Shown here piece by piece: positions 53,376 to 62,168 of a stretch of DNA of 64,000 nt (position 1 is the stretch's first letter; the number at the start of each line of letters is the position of its first letter). The position numbers and the translations under genes were made by a program. This stretch comes from Candidatus Amarobacter glycogenicus. Its GTDB lineage: Bacteria > Chloroflexota > Dehalococcoidia > Tepidiformales > Tepidiformaceae. A model generated the notes under the pieces. That model had not been told where the DNA came from. It made no database searches and saw only the letters and a list, made by a program, of their open reading frames with translations. The stretch is taken from assembly GCA_016719395.1 (NCBI GenBank), contig JADJZF010000008.1, forward strand, positions 1 to 64,000, written 5' to 3'.

Positions 53376-53927
53376 TCAGCCGGCCTCCCGCGGGAAGCGC
53401 CAGCGTGTGTAGCTCTTCCCGAACTCTTCGCCCGGCCGGAGCGTCCAGCCCAGGCCGATGCGCGGGCGCATGACGTACAGCCCGCCGTCGTCCCACTGGT
53501 CGACCGCGGGCGCGTAGGCGTGGGCCACATACTTCGCCGCATACGCGGCCGCCAGCGATCCAGCCAGTGCCCGCGACGGAGGTGGAGGCACGGCGGACGC
53601 CTCGCCTTCGAGGATCAGGACCTCATCGCCGCTCTCCAGGTGGACCGCGACGTTCGGGTTCGAGGCGATGTTCCGCATCCGGCGCGTCTCTGCGCTTCCA
53701 TCGAAGTAGAGCGCGCCGTCGAACCAGACTCCCCACACGGGCGTGGCGTGGGGACGGCCGTCCGGGCGAACCGTCGCAACCCAGTAGTTCAAACCGGTTG
53801 ACAGCTTTTCTTCTGCCCACGCCCACTCGAGAAGGCCTGAATCATCCGCTGGCAGCCCGTAGCCATCCGGGACCGTCGGCCGTTCGACCAGTGGTTCTCG
53901 TTCTGCCCCCAATCTTCCGGATTCCAT
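53376..53927 (-). CDS. Pyridoxamine 5'-phosphate oxidase-like flavin/F420-binding protein
   Basis: 183 residues with the split-barrel pattern: LNYWVATVRPDGRPHATPVW, GVWFDGALYFDGSAETRRMR, NIASNPNVAVHLESGDEV and a C-terminal FGKSYTRWRFPREAG. This group binds FMN or F420 and includes many oxidoreductases of unknown substrate. Start ATG 53927. It converges on the methyltransferase gene (20-base gap) and is divergent from the PDH operon. Confidence 0.78.
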   Translation of the reverse strand: MESGRLGAEREPLVERPTVPDGYGLPADDSGLLEWAWAEEKLSTGLNYWVATVRPDGRPHATPVWGVWFDGALYFDGSAETRRMRNIASNPNVAVHLESGDEVLILEGEASAVPPPPSRALAGSLAAAYAAKYVAHAYAPAVDQWDDGGLYVMRPRIGLGWTLRPGEEFGKSYTRWRFPREAG

Positions 53928-54011
53928 CCTTTTGCCCCCTGTGTCGTCGTAGATCTGCGCACCTTACAGCCGAAGACGTCAGGCCATGTCGCGAAACGCC
54001 CGCATAACGCC

Positions 54012-54027
54012 GCAGGCTGCAGCCTGC
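54012..54027. promoter_or_regulatory. 16-bp perfect palindrome upstream of the PDH operon
   Basis: GCAGGCTGCAGCCTGC is its own reverse complement, and CTGCAG recurs just after. It lies 126 bases before the lpd start, a plausible operator for a dimeric regulator. Confidence 0.4.
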
Positions 54028-54152
54028 AGCGTGAGATGAGGGTTCGCACTGTAGACAATGCCGTCGGGCATAAGGGAGAGTGGAAGCTGCGTTTGCAGAT
54101 CGCCTGCGCGGCGGTGACCCCAATCAAATCTATGGTAGTCTAGGAATGGACT

Positions 54153-55580
54153 ATGGCTGACTACGATATCGGAATCATCGGCGGCGGACCCGGGGGCTAC
54201 GTGGCCGCCATCCGTGCGGCCCAGCTTGGCAAGTCGGTCGTCCTCTTTGAACGGGACCGGCTTGGTGGGCTCTGCCTGAACTGGGGCTGCATCCCAAGCA
54301 AGGCTCTGCTCAAGAATGCAGATGTCGTGAACCTCGTCCGCGACGCCGAGACGTGGGGAATCCAGGGCGTGAAAGACGCTACTTATGACTTCGGGGCGGC
54401 CATCGACCGCAGCCGGGCGGTAGTGGAGAAAGTCGTAAGCGGCGTCGAAGGCCTGATGCGTGACAATGGCATCACGGTCGTGAGAGGCGCGGCTTCGCTG
54501 AAGAACACGCGGACGGTCGCATGCGACGCCAGGGAGTACGCCGTCGCTTCGATCATCATCGCGACGGGCGCGTCGACACGGGTGCTCCCGGGCATCCAGC
54601 CGGACGGCAGCGTCATCGTCACGAGCCGCGAAGCCCTGGAAAGCAGGACCGTTCCGAAGCGGGCCGTCATCATCGGCGGCGGCCCGATCGGTGTGGAGTT
54701 CGGACACCTCTGGGCGAGTTACGGCGCCGAGGTTACCATCGTGGAGCTCCTCGAAACCATCGTCCCGCAGGAAGACCCGGATGCCGGCCGCGCGCTCAAG
54801 CGCTCCTTCGAAGGGCGCGGCATCACGTGCCTGGTGAAGACTCGTGTGGAAGATGTGGCAGTGAAGGCCGGAATGGCGAGAGTGACGGTCAAAGGAGAGG
54901 ACGGCGCACGGACGGTCGAGGCAGATGCGGTCCTCCTGGCTGCCGGTTTCGTGCCGCACACGCAGGGGCTCGAACTGGAGGCAGCGGGCGTCACCACGCA
55001 GCGCGGATTCATTACGATCGATGAGCACATGGAGACAAACGTCCCGGGGATCTACGCCGTCGGCGACGTAACGGGGAAGCTGATGCTCGCCCATGTCGCG
55101 ATGCAGCAAGGGGTCATCGCCGTCGAGCACATAGCGGGCAAGGCCGTCCCGGTCCTGGATTATGTACAGATGCCGCGGGCTACCTTCTGCCAGCCCAATG
55201 TGGGCTCGATCGGGTACACCGAACAGGCCGCGAAGGACGCAGGGTTCACGGTGAAGAGCGGCCGCTTCCCCCTCACCGCGCTGGGCAAAGCGGTTGCCGT
55301 GGGCCACACCGAAGGGTTCGTGAAGGTGGTCGCCGATGCACCGACGGGACAAGTACTGGGCATCCACATGGTCGGCCACGACATCAATGACCTCCTTGGC
55401 GAAGCGACGATGATCGCGCTCCTGGAGGCGACAACGATCGAAGTCGGATTCGCCGTGCACACGCACCCGACGCTGGCGGAAGCGATCAAGGAAGCCGCGC
55501 TCGCCGTCGACGGCGAAGCGATCCACATCGCCCGCAGGCGCGCGGGCACCCAACCTCCCGAAGGAGCCGCCAACCGGTGA
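54153..55580 (+). CDS. lpdA: Dihydrolipoyl dehydrogenase (E3 of pyruvate dehydrogenase)
   Basis: Reoxidises dihydrolipoyl groups on E2, reducing NAD+. 475 residues. IGIIGGGPGGYVAAIRAAQL binds FAD. GGLCLNWGCIPSKALLKNAD has the redox-active Cys pair. RAVIIGGGPIGVEFGHLWAS binds NAD. GIYAVGDVTGKLMLAHVAMQ follows. HTHPTLAEAIKEAALA holds the C-terminal His-Glu. It starts the operon lpd-pdhA-pdhB-pdhC, all with overlaps or gaps of a few bases, so the four subunits are made together. Confidence 0.93.
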   Translation: MADYDIGIIGGGPGGYVAAIRAAQLGKSVVLFERDRLGGLCLNWGCIPSKALLKNADVVNLVRDAETWGIQGVKDATYDFGAAIDRSRAVVEKVVSGVEGLMRDNGITVVRGAASLKNTRTVACDAREYAVASIIIATGASTRVLPGIQPDGSVIVTSREALESRTVPKRAVIIGGGPIGVEFGHLWASYGAEVTIVELLETIVPQEDPDAGRALKRSFEGRGITCLVKTRVEDVAVKAGMARVTVKGEDGARTVEADAVLLAAGFVPHTQGLELEAAGVTTQRGFITIDEHMETNVPGIYAVGDVTGKLMLAHVAMQQGVIAVEHIAGKAVPVLDYVQMPRATFCQPNVGSIGYTEQAAKDAGFTVKSGRFPLTALGKAVAVGHTEGFVKVVADAPTGQVLGIHMVGHDINDLLGEATMIALLEATTIEVGFAVHTHPTLAEAIKEAALAVDGEAIHIARRRAGTQPPEGAANR

Positions 55581-56578
55581 CGACACCCATCCAATCCGCC
55601 GCGACCACGGAGCTCGGCGAGGAACAACTGGGGTTGTTCCTCTACCAGATGGTGCTGATACGCCGTTTCGAAGAGAAATGCGGCGAACTCTACACCAAGG
55701 GCAAGATCAAGGGCTTCCTGCACCTGTACACGGGGCAGGAGGCGTGTGCGGTAGGCGCCATCGCCGCCCTCGAAGAGCGCGACAAGATCGTCACGCACTA
55801 CCGCGACCACGGCCACGCACTGGCGCGCGGCCTCGACCCAAACCGCGTGATGGCCGAACTGTTCGGCAAAGCAACGGGTGTCAGCGGCGGCCGGGGTGGC
55901 TCGATGCACCTCTACGACATCACGAAGGGCTTTCTCGGCGGTTATGCCATCGTTGCCGCCCATCTCCCGCTCGCGGTCGGCCTCGGTGTCGCTTCCCAGA
56001 TGAAGAAGGAAGACTCGGTGGCACTCTGCATTTTTGGCGACGGCTCAGTCGGCGAAGGGGAGTTCCACGAAGCATTGAACATGTCGGTCCTCTGGAAGAC
56101 TCCGACGATCTTCTTCTGCGAGAACAACCTCTACGGCATGGGCGTGCCGTTGAAGGAATCGCTTTCGACCGATATCCCGAAGCTCGCAGCGGCGTACAAC
56201 ATGCCGGCCGTCTCGGTCGACGGAATGGATGTGCTCGCCGTCCACACAGCGATGAAGGAAGCCGTCGCCCACGCGCGGAGCGGGAACGGTCCTTACTTCG
56301 TGGAAGCGATGACGTACCGCTACCGGGGCCACTCCATGGCCGACCCGGAGCTGTACCGGCTGAAGGACGAGATCGAGCGATACCGCAAGCGCGACTGCAT
56401 CGAACGGCTCAAGACGCAGATGTTCGAAGCGGGGCAACTCGACGAGGCGAAGTTCGAACAGATCGCCGTGCGCGTGGAGCAGGTTGTCGAAGATTCCATC
56501 GAATTCGCGGAGCGGAGCCCGCAGCCGGGGCTGGACACCCTCTTTGACTTTGTCACGAAGGAACCGGCCCGTGGCTGA
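55577..56578 (+). CDS. pdhA: Pyruvate dehydrogenase E1 component, alpha subunit
   Basis: The ThDP-binding subunit that decarboxylates pyruvate. 333 residues. LYQMVLIRRFEEKCGELYTK is the N-terminal family motif. FLHLYTGQEACAVGAIAALE and THYRDHGHALARG follow. The ThDP motif is CIFGDGSVGEGEFHEALNMS ... ENNLYGMGVP. AMTYRYRGHSMADPELYR is the C-terminal phosphorylation-loop-like motif. It overlaps lpd by 4 bases and pdhB by 8 bases. A branched-chain or acetoin dehydrogenase role cannot be excluded by eye. Confidence 0.9.
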   Translation: MTTPIQSAATTELGEEQLGLFLYQMVLIRRFEEKCGELYTKGKIKGFLHLYTGQEACAVGAIAALEERDKIVTHYRDHGHALARGLDPNRVMAELFGKATGVSGGRGGSMHLYDITKGFLGGYAIVAAHLPLAVGLGVASQMKKEDSVALCIFGDGSVGEGEFHEALNMSVLWKTPTIFFCENNLYGMGVPLKESLSTDIPKLAAAYNMPAVSVDGMDVLAVHTAMKEAVAHARSGNGPYFVEAMTYRYRGHSMADPELYRLKDEIERYRKRDCIERLKTQMFEAGQLDEAKFEQIAVRVEQVVEDSIEFAERSPQPGLDTLFDFVTKEPARG

Positions 56579-57554
56579 GATGCGCATGCGCGATGCACTC
56601 CGTGAGGCGCTCAGAGAAGAGATGCTGCGCGATGAGCAAGTGTTCCTCATGGGGGAAGACATTGGGGCCTATGGAGGCTCCTACGCCGTGACGAAGGGCC
56701 TCCTCGACGAGTTCGGCGAGGAGCGAATGAGGGACACGCCGATCGCCGAGTCGGGCATGGTTGGCATCGGCATCGGAGCGGCCATGGGCGGGATGCACCC
56801 GATGGTCGAGATGATGACGATCAACTTCAGCTTCCTGGCACTCGACCAGATCGTGAACAGTGCGGCGAAGCTGTACCGCATGTCCAACGGCCAGATAAAC
56901 GTCCCGATGGTGGTACGGATGGCCAGCGGCGGCGGCTCACAGCTGGCGGCCACGCACAGCCCCTCGCTCGAAGGGCTCTACGCGCACTTCCCGGGTCTCA
57001 AAGTGGTGTGTCCTTCGAACGCTGCCGACGCCAAGGGGCTCCTGAAGCGAGCCTTCCGCGATGAAAACACGGTTATCTTCATCGAGCACACGGCCAACTA
57101 CGCGCTCAAGGGCGAAGTGCCGGACGACCCGGACTACCTGGTGGAGTTTGGCGTTGCGAACACCCTCAGGAGCGGGAGCGACGTGACGATCGTCGGCTAC
57201 AGCGGCAGCGTCCACCAGGCGATGCGGGCGGCCAGGATGCTCGAAGAACAGGAGGAGATCGACGCCGAGGTGATCGACCTCCGAACCATCCGTCCGCTCG
57301 ACATCGACACGGTGGTCAACTCGGTGAAGAAAACGAACCGCGCAGTGATCGTCGAGGACGACTGGCTGTTCGGCGGTTTCGGGGGAGAACTCAGCGCGCA
57401 GATCATGGAGCGGGCCTTCGACTACCTGGACGCACCGGTCGCCCGGGTGTCTTCGAAAGACGTGCCGCTGCCCTACAATCGCAACCTGGAGTTCGCCGCA
57501 CTGCCCTCTGAGGAGGACGTTGTCGAGGCGGTCCTCCGGATGTTCAAGGAGTAG
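56571..57554 (+). CDS. pdhB: Pyruvate dehydrogenase E1 component, beta subunit
   Basis: Completes the E1 heterotetramer. 327 residues. Start GTG 56571 (MAEMRMRDALREALREEMLR). VFLMGEDIGAYGGSYAVTKG and RDTPIAESGMVGIGIGAAMG are family motifs. FSFLALDQIVNSAAKLYRMS and RMASGGGSQLAATHSPSLEG form the cofactor and substrate region. EDDWLFGGFGGELSAQI is the C-terminal signature. It shares 8 bases with pdhA and lies 3 bases before pdhC. Confidence 0.92.
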   Translation: MAEMRMRDALREALREEMLRDEQVFLMGEDIGAYGGSYAVTKGLLDEFGEERMRDTPIAESGMVGIGIGAAMGGMHPMVEMMTINFSFLALDQIVNSAAKLYRMSNGQINVPMVVRMASGGGSQLAATHSPSLEGLYAHFPGLKVVCPSNAADAKGLLKRAFRDENTVIFIEHTANYALKGEVPDDPDYLVEFGVANTLRSGSDVTIVGYSGSVHQAMRAARMLEEQEEIDAEVIDLRTIRPLDIDTVVNSVKKTNRAVIVEDDWLFGGFGGELSAQIMERAFDYLDAPVARVSSKDVPLPYNRNLEFAALPSEEDVVEAVLRMFKE

Positions 57555-57557
57555 CCC

Positions 57558-58841
57558 GTGGCCTTCGAAGTAACCATGCCCCAGATGGGGGCCGACATGA
57601 CCGAAGGCACCATTGTGAAATGGTTTAAGCAGGTCGGCGAGAGCGTAGCGCGGGGCGAACTGCTCGCGGAAATCGAAACCGACAAGGCGAACGTGGAGAT
57701 CGAGGCCTTCGAAGCGGGCACGATCATCAAGCTCATCGCCCATGAGGGCGAAGTCGTCCCGGTGGGCGAGGTGATTGCCCTCCTCGGCGCCGAGAATGAA
57801 GCGGCGCCCGACATCGAACGAAAGCCGCCCGCGGAACCGGCGAAGCGCGCCATCGAACCGGAGATGAAGGCTGCGAGCCGGGCCCCCGCGATGGCGCCAG
57901 GGGCTTCGACAGTGGTGGAGCCGCCGCACGCGCCGGGAGGCAACGGACGTATCCGCATTTCGCCCGTCGCGCGGAGGATTGCCGTCGAAGCAGGCTTCGA
58001 CTATTCGAGTGTGCGCGGAAGCGGTCCAGACGGCCGCATCCTTCGCAAGGACATCGAATCAGCGATCGCGGCCGGCGGAGCGAGTACGGCAGCTCGCCCA
58101 CCCGCGCCCGAAAAGGAGCGCGACAGCCAGGGGACGGGCGCCGTGCGGCCAGCCACAGCGGCGGGAACGACGTCTCTTTCGAAGATGCGCCAGGCAATCG
58201 CCCGGCGAATGTCCCAATCGAAGGCGACGGCGCCGCACTACTATCTGACGCTCGACATCGACATGACTGCCGCCCTCGAATTCCGTTCGCAGATCAACGC
58301 GAACGCGACCGAAGAGCAGCGTGTCAGCATCAACGACCTGATCGTAAAGGCGTGTGCGATTGCGCTCGAACGCCAGCCACAGTTCAACGCCGAGTTTCAC
58401 GAGAGCGGCCTGGAGATGCACGAGCGGGTGAATATCTGCATTGGGGTGGCACTCGACGACGGACTCATCGCGCCGGCCATCCTCGATTGCCAGTCGAAGA
58501 GCCTGGGGCGGATCGCGGTCGAAGCGAAGGATCTGATCGGCCGGGCCAAGTCGGGGCATTTGCGTGCGGATGAGTACAGCGAGGGCACGTTTACGATTAC
58601 GAACCTCGGCGCCTACGGGGTGGAGACACTGATCGGGATCATCAACCCGCCGCAGGCGGCGATCCTCGGCGTCGGTTCCGTCATGCCCCAGCCGCTCGTG
58701 CGGGACAACCAGGTCGTCGTCCGCCAGGTGATGAAGGTCGCCCTCAGCGCCGACCACCGCGTCTCCGACGGCGCCGAAGGCGCGCGCTTCATCAAGGAGA
58801 TCCAGGCTCTGCTCGAGGCACCGGCGGCGCTCGCATTGTAA
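57558..58841 (+). CDS. pdhC: Dihydrolipoyl acyltransferase (E2 of pyruvate dehydrogenase)
   Basis: Transfers acetyl groups to CoA and forms the complex core. 427 residues. One lipoyl domain has GESVARGELLAEIETDKANV, with the modified Lys in ETDKAN. A Pro/Ala linker leads to the subunit-binding domain (ISPVARRIAVEAGFDYSSVR). The catalytic domain includes MRQAIARRMSQSKATAPHYY and ADHRVSDGAEGARFIKEIQA with the active-site His and Asp. A single lipoyl domain is normal for Gram-positive-type complexes. The start GTG 57558 is 3 bases after pdhB. Confidence 0.93.
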   Translation: MAFEVTMPQMGADMTEGTIVKWFKQVGESVARGELLAEIETDKANVEIEAFEAGTIIKLIAHEGEVVPVGEVIALLGAENEAAPDIERKPPAEPAKRAIEPEMKAASRAPAMAPGASTVVEPPHAPGGNGRIRISPVARRIAVEAGFDYSSVRGSGPDGRILRKDIESAIAAGGASTAARPPAPEKERDSQGTGAVRPATAAGTTSLSKMRQAIARRMSQSKATAPHYYLTLDIDMTAALEFRSQINANATEEQRVSINDLIVKACAIALERQPQFNAEFHESGLEMHERVNICIGVALDDGLIAPAILDCQSKSLGRIAVEAKDLIGRAKSGHLRADEYSEGTFTITNLGAYGVETLIGIINPPQAAILGVGSVMPQPLVRDNQVVVRQVMKVALSADHRVSDGAEGARFIKEIQALLEAPAALAL

Positions 58842-59038
58842 CTCCGGCGCCACCGCGACCGGCATTCCCGGCCGTGAGAGCGCCGTCGTTGCGAGGGGAC
58901 GCGGTCGGGGACGGTATGGCAGCCGGGGCGGGAACTGATACTAAACAGGCCTGTGCGTTCGACCGCCATCGTCTCGCAGCGCGTGCCCGTTCCGGGCCGC
59001 GCTCCCGCGGCGCGAGCCCTCGTACGTGGGGCTGCTCG

Positions 59039-60466
59039 TCAGTGGCGACGTCCGGCGCTGAGGCCGGCGATGGCGAAGGCAGCACCGAGCACCACAACTC
59101 CCACCAGCGGAAGACTCGAGCCGCTGCCGGTTGCAGCGTGGCCGTCACCCGTCGAGGGCGGGCGGGGTGCGGGGTTCGTCGGAGTGCCCGTCGCAGTCGC
59201 CGCCGGCGGAGTTGCGGGGGAAGCGGTCGCGGAAGGCGTCGCGGGCGCGGGTGATGTCGCAGTGGCCGTCGGGGTGGCGGTCGCGGGCGAGGTGGGGGTT
59301 GGCGTTGGCGTGACCGTCGGTGTGGGAGCCGGTGGCGGGTCGAACGTCGTCGCAGTGCAGGCTGCGATGCTGAGGACCGGGTTGCAGCGACCCTCCTTGC
59401 CACCCGGGAGGACCACCGAATAGCCGGCGCCGAGACGCGCATCGGGCTCCGGGTAGTCGGTGCTGAGGAACTGCGCGCCGCTGGCGAAGGCGGCATCCCG
59501 CCGGGCGGTCGCGCCGGTGCGGGCTTCTACCGTGTCGGCATCGGCACGAGTGCGGACGAGGTAACCGCTGGAGACCAGGCTCTTGATCAGTGCAAAGTCG
59601 GCGACTGGATCGTTGAGTTTGACGAACGCCGCCTCAGGCGTCCCGGGATCGGAACTGGTGAACATCACCCTACCCTGGAGCGAAGCATGGCCCGCGATGT
59701 AGGCATCACGCGTGGCATCCTGGTTGTCGAGGGCGAAGAGCACGCGCCCGCGAGCCTGGTCGAGGCTGGGCCAGCCATCTTTGAGCACGGCCTTTTCGAG
59801 CGTGGCGCGGCTGCCGCGGACGTTATCGGGTGTGATGAGGCGGGCAGGTGCGAAGACGGAGCGAATGGCGTCATCGATCGACTGGAGCTCAGCGGCTCCG
59901 ATGGGCACGGGGACGGCAGCGGGAGGGATCCCTGCCGGCAGCGTGAGCGGGTCATCCTTCGCCTCGATGAGGACGAGGATCGGGAGATGATGCGGGTTGG
60001 CCGCCGACCAGGTAGCGATTTCCTTCAAGCAGGCGACGAGTGTGAGGCAGGTCGACCGGTAGTCGATGTCCTGGATGTGCAGCACCTTCAATCCGGGCGC
60101 GGCCATTCCCGCGATTGGCACGGAGGCGGGCCCTTTGGCGACGGATTCACCTAACGGCGATGCGAACAGCGGCGCCGGTCCGGGGTCGGCGAAGACATCG
60201 AGTTCAACCTGACTGATTCCAAGTTGTCCAAGCTGCTCAGTCAGGGGCCGGTGGCTGTACTCGAAGGTGAGTGCCTGCTGGGGCTCGAACTGCTTGATGA
60301 TCTGGAGAAGTTCCGGGTAGGGCTCGAGGTGGTAGCTATTGTGGGTGCCGAGCACCTGCACGTGGTTCATGCGCAGATCCGGGGTCTGGGCGGAGGTGCG
60401 CAGGGCAGCGTTTCCGAAGGTCGCCGCAACCAGCACCACACCGAGGAATACAAAGGCGCGCTTCAT
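59039..60466 (-). CDS. Secreted Ca-dependent PI-PLC-like protein with PPSTG C-terminal anchor
   Basis: 475 residues. A signal peptide (FVFLGVVLVAATFGNAALRT) precedes VQVLGTHNSYHLEPYPELLQ, the GTHNSYH motif of the calcium-dependent phosphatidylinositol-specific phospholipase C family. GISQVELDVFADPG and LKVLHIQDIDYRSTCLTLVA continue the barrel, and LVLIEAKDDPLTLP follows. The C-terminal quarter is a Thr/Pro/Ala-rich spacer ending APRPPSTGDGHAATGSG, then a hydrophobic helix (PLVGVVVLGAAFAIAGLSA) and GRRH. It is thus surface-attached, with the same PPxTG-helix-basic tail as the protein at 11799. The true substrate is unknown. Confidence 0.75.
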   Translation of the reverse strand: MKRAFVFLGVVLVAATFGNAALRTSAQTPDLRMNHVQVLGTHNSYHLEPYPELLQIIKQFEPQQALTFEYSHRPLTEQLGQLGISQVELDVFADPGPAPLFASPLGESVAKGPASVPIAGMAAPGLKVLHIQDIDYRSTCLTLVACLKEIATWSAANPHHLPILVLIEAKDDPLTLPAGIPPAAVPVPIGAAELQSIDDAIRSVFAPARLITPDNVRGSRATLEKAVLKDGWPSLDQARGRVLFALDNQDATRDAYIAGHASLQGRVMFTSSDPGTPEAAFVKLNDPVADFALIKSLVSSGYLVRTRADADTVEARTGATARRDAAFASGAQFLSTDYPEPDARLGAGYSVVLPGGKEGRCNPVLSIAACTATTFDPPPAPTPTVTPTPTPTSPATATPTATATSPAPATPSATASPATPPAATATGTPTNPAPRPPSTGDGHAATGSGSSLPLVGVVVLGAAFAIAGLSAGRRH

Positions 60467-60619
60467 CGGACGGGATCCTCCCCATTTCAGCCCGCTGTGC
60501 CGGGCCTGGTTGAAAACGATGTACCACGGTTAAGCCGAGGGAAAGGGACGGTAGGCCTCAGAACAAGGCCCGGTTGGACGTCAGGCGGGGGCCGATGCGC
60601 AGGTACGGATGGTGTCCGG

Positions 60620-60648
60620 CGTTACCATCAGCGGCAGGCGCCGTTACC
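60620..60648 (+). promoter_or_regulatory. Paired CGTTACC repeats upstream of the ECF sigma gene
   Basis: CGTTACC occurs at 60620-60626 and 60642-60648, spaced 22 bases (two helical turns), directly before the sigma factor start. It is a plausible autoregulatory operator. Confidence 0.35.
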
Positions 60649-60658
60649 CTGCGTGTGC

Positions 60659-61198
60659 ATGAATGAGACGGAGTTGATCGCGGCGGCGCGGACCTCGCCC
60701 GATGCCTTCGCCAGCCTTTACGACCTGACGCAACCCGGCGTCTACCGCTATGCCTATTCCCTCGCCGGCAACCACACGGGCGCCGAAGACCTGACGGCGG
60801 AGGCATACCGCAGGGCACTGGTAAACCTTCACCGATACGAAGACCGGGGCCGGCCGTTCGAGGCATGGCTGTGCACCATCGTCCGCAACCTGGCGCGCGA
60901 TGGAGGCCGAAAGCGGGGGCGGGAAATCCCGCTGATGGACCACGACCAACCACAGGACCACTGGCCGGGCTTCGAGTTGGTCCGCCACGAGCAGCGGAGC
61001 GCCGTCCAGGTGGCGGTGGGCAGACTGCCCGAGGTACAAAGGCGTGTGGTCGTCCTTCGCTTCGGGCGCGAATGGAGCGTCCGCCAGGTCGCCGACGAGC
61101 TCGCGAAGAGCGAAGCGGCAGTCAAGCAACTCACCTACCGCGCCGTGAACCGGTTGCGGGAACTCCTCCAGGAGGCCGGGTATGAGCACGATGCCTGA
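60659..61198 (+). CDS. ECF-family RNA polymerase sigma factor
   Basis: 179 residues with only sigma regions 2 and 4. Region 2: LYDLTQPGVYRYAYSLAGNH, TGAEDLTAEAYRRALVNLHR, FEAWLCTIVRNLARDGGRK. Region 4: LPEVQRRVVVLRFGREWSVR, QVADELAKSEAAVKQLTYRA, the helix-turn-helix for the -35 element. ATG 60659 (or GTG 60653) is the start. It overlaps the alkyltransferase gene by 17 bases. The place usually taken by an anti-sigma factor gene is here occupied by a DNA-repair protein. Confidence 0.88.
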   Translation: MNETELIAAARTSPDAFASLYDLTQPGVYRYAYSLAGNHTGAEDLTAEAYRRALVNLHRYEDRGRPFEAWLCTIVRNLARDGGRKRGREIPLMDHDQPQDHWPGFELVRHEQRSAVQVAVGRLPEVQRRVVVLRFGREWSVRQVADELAKSEAAVKQLTYRAVNRLRELLQEAGYEHDA

Positions 61199-61985
61199 AT
61201 CCGACGACCTTCCGGAACTGCGCGAGGCCGTCCTTGAGGAGGTGCGCCTCGAACCGGACCCGGGGTTCGCGGCAGATCTCCGGGGCGAACTGCGGGGGCT
61301 CCAGGCGCGCGCCACCCGGAACCTCTGGTGGTTCGACCTCAGGTTGCCCATCGGGCCGATCCGGATCGTGCACGACGAGCAACTCGTGCACCTTGTCGAC
61401 AACGACTTTCGCCGCTACGAGTACCGGGCAGAGTATGAACTCGGGTTCGAACCCGCCTACGGCGAGTCGGAACGGGTGCGGAAGGCGGCCGAGCAGGTAC
61501 TGGCGGGTCGCAGACGGGGCAACGAAATCGCCTTCCTGGGTGAATTGACGCCGTTTCAGCGAGCCGTGCTCCGGGCGACGTCACGTATCCCCCGGGGGAG
61601 CATCCGGCCCTACAACTGGGTCGCGCGAGAAGCGGGCAATCCGGGCGCGGTGCGAGCCGCGGGAACGTGCCTTGGGCACAACCCCGTGCCGTTCATCGTG
61701 CCCTGCCACCGGGTGGTCAGGGCGGATTGGGAGCTGGGGAAGTACTCAGCCGGGGGGCCCGAGGTGAAGGAGGCGGTTCTCCAGATGGAGGGACTGACTC
61801 ACCGCGAACTGCAGTGGATCCAGCACGCCCCCCCGTTCGTCGGCCAGCTGGACTTCATGGAGTTCTGCCTGCCGGCCTGCGGCGGCCTCGACACCATCCC
61901 GGCCGACCGAATCCAGGGGTTCCGGAACGCGGCGGACGCAATCGAGGCGGGATTCGCGCCTTGCGATGAGTGTAAGCCGGTCTGA
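61182..61985 (+). CDS. O6-alkylguanine-DNA alkyltransferase with C-terminal Ada-type zinc half-domain
   Basis: 267 residues. The first about 50 residues (LREAVLEEVRLEPDPGFAAD) resemble the N-terminal stub of anti-sigma proteins. The MGMT fold follows: LTPFQRAVLRATSRIPRGSI, GTCLGHNPVPFIVPCHRVVR with the alkyl-acceptor Cys in PCHRV, and LGKYSAGG. The C-terminal 45 residues read MEFCLPACGGLDTIPADRIQ, GFRNAADAIEAGFAPCDECK, matching the Ada zinc/methylphosphotriester motif C-x3-C ... C-x2-C with FxxxxDAIxAGFxPC. In E. coli Ada that domain is N-terminal; here the order is reversed. It is coupled to the ECF sigma gene, suggesting a dedicated alkylation response. Confidence 0.82.
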   Translation: MSTMPESDDLPELREAVLEEVRLEPDPGFAADLRGELRGLQARATRNLWWFDLRLPIGPIRIVHDEQLVHLVDNDFRRYEYRAEYELGFEPAYGESERVRKAAEQVLAGRRRGNEIAFLGELTPFQRAVLRATSRIPRGSIRPYNWVAREAGNPGAVRAAGTCLGHNPVPFIVPCHRVVRADWELGKYSAGGPEVKEAVLQMEGLTHRELQWIQHAPPFVGQLDFMEFCLPACGGLDTIPADRIQGFRNAADAIEAGFAPCDECKPV

Positions 61986-62090
61986 GAGCGCCGTTCCCCC
62001 GCGGCCTATCGCGCGAACCATAGAGTGCGTCGATAATCACGATAGCTTCGGTACGGAACATTCGGGTAAGGCGCCGTGCGGTTGGCGGCC

Positions 62091-62119
62091 TTGTCCGAAC
62101 GGGAGACCGCTTGTAGCTT
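62091..62119 (+). promoter_or_regulatory. Candidate promoter of the lipase-like gene
   Basis: TTGTCC (62091-62096), 17 bases, then TAGCTT (62114-62119), with TG before the -10. It lies 50 bases before ATG 62169. Confidence 0.35.
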
Positions 62120-62168
62120 GCACCGAGTAAGGGAACTTACCGCGCGGAAAACACCGGGGGTCGCTTCC

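Noticed and set aside
53979..55586. 535-codon minus-strand frame opposite lpd
   Set aside because: Antisense shadow; the + strand carries all E3 motifs.
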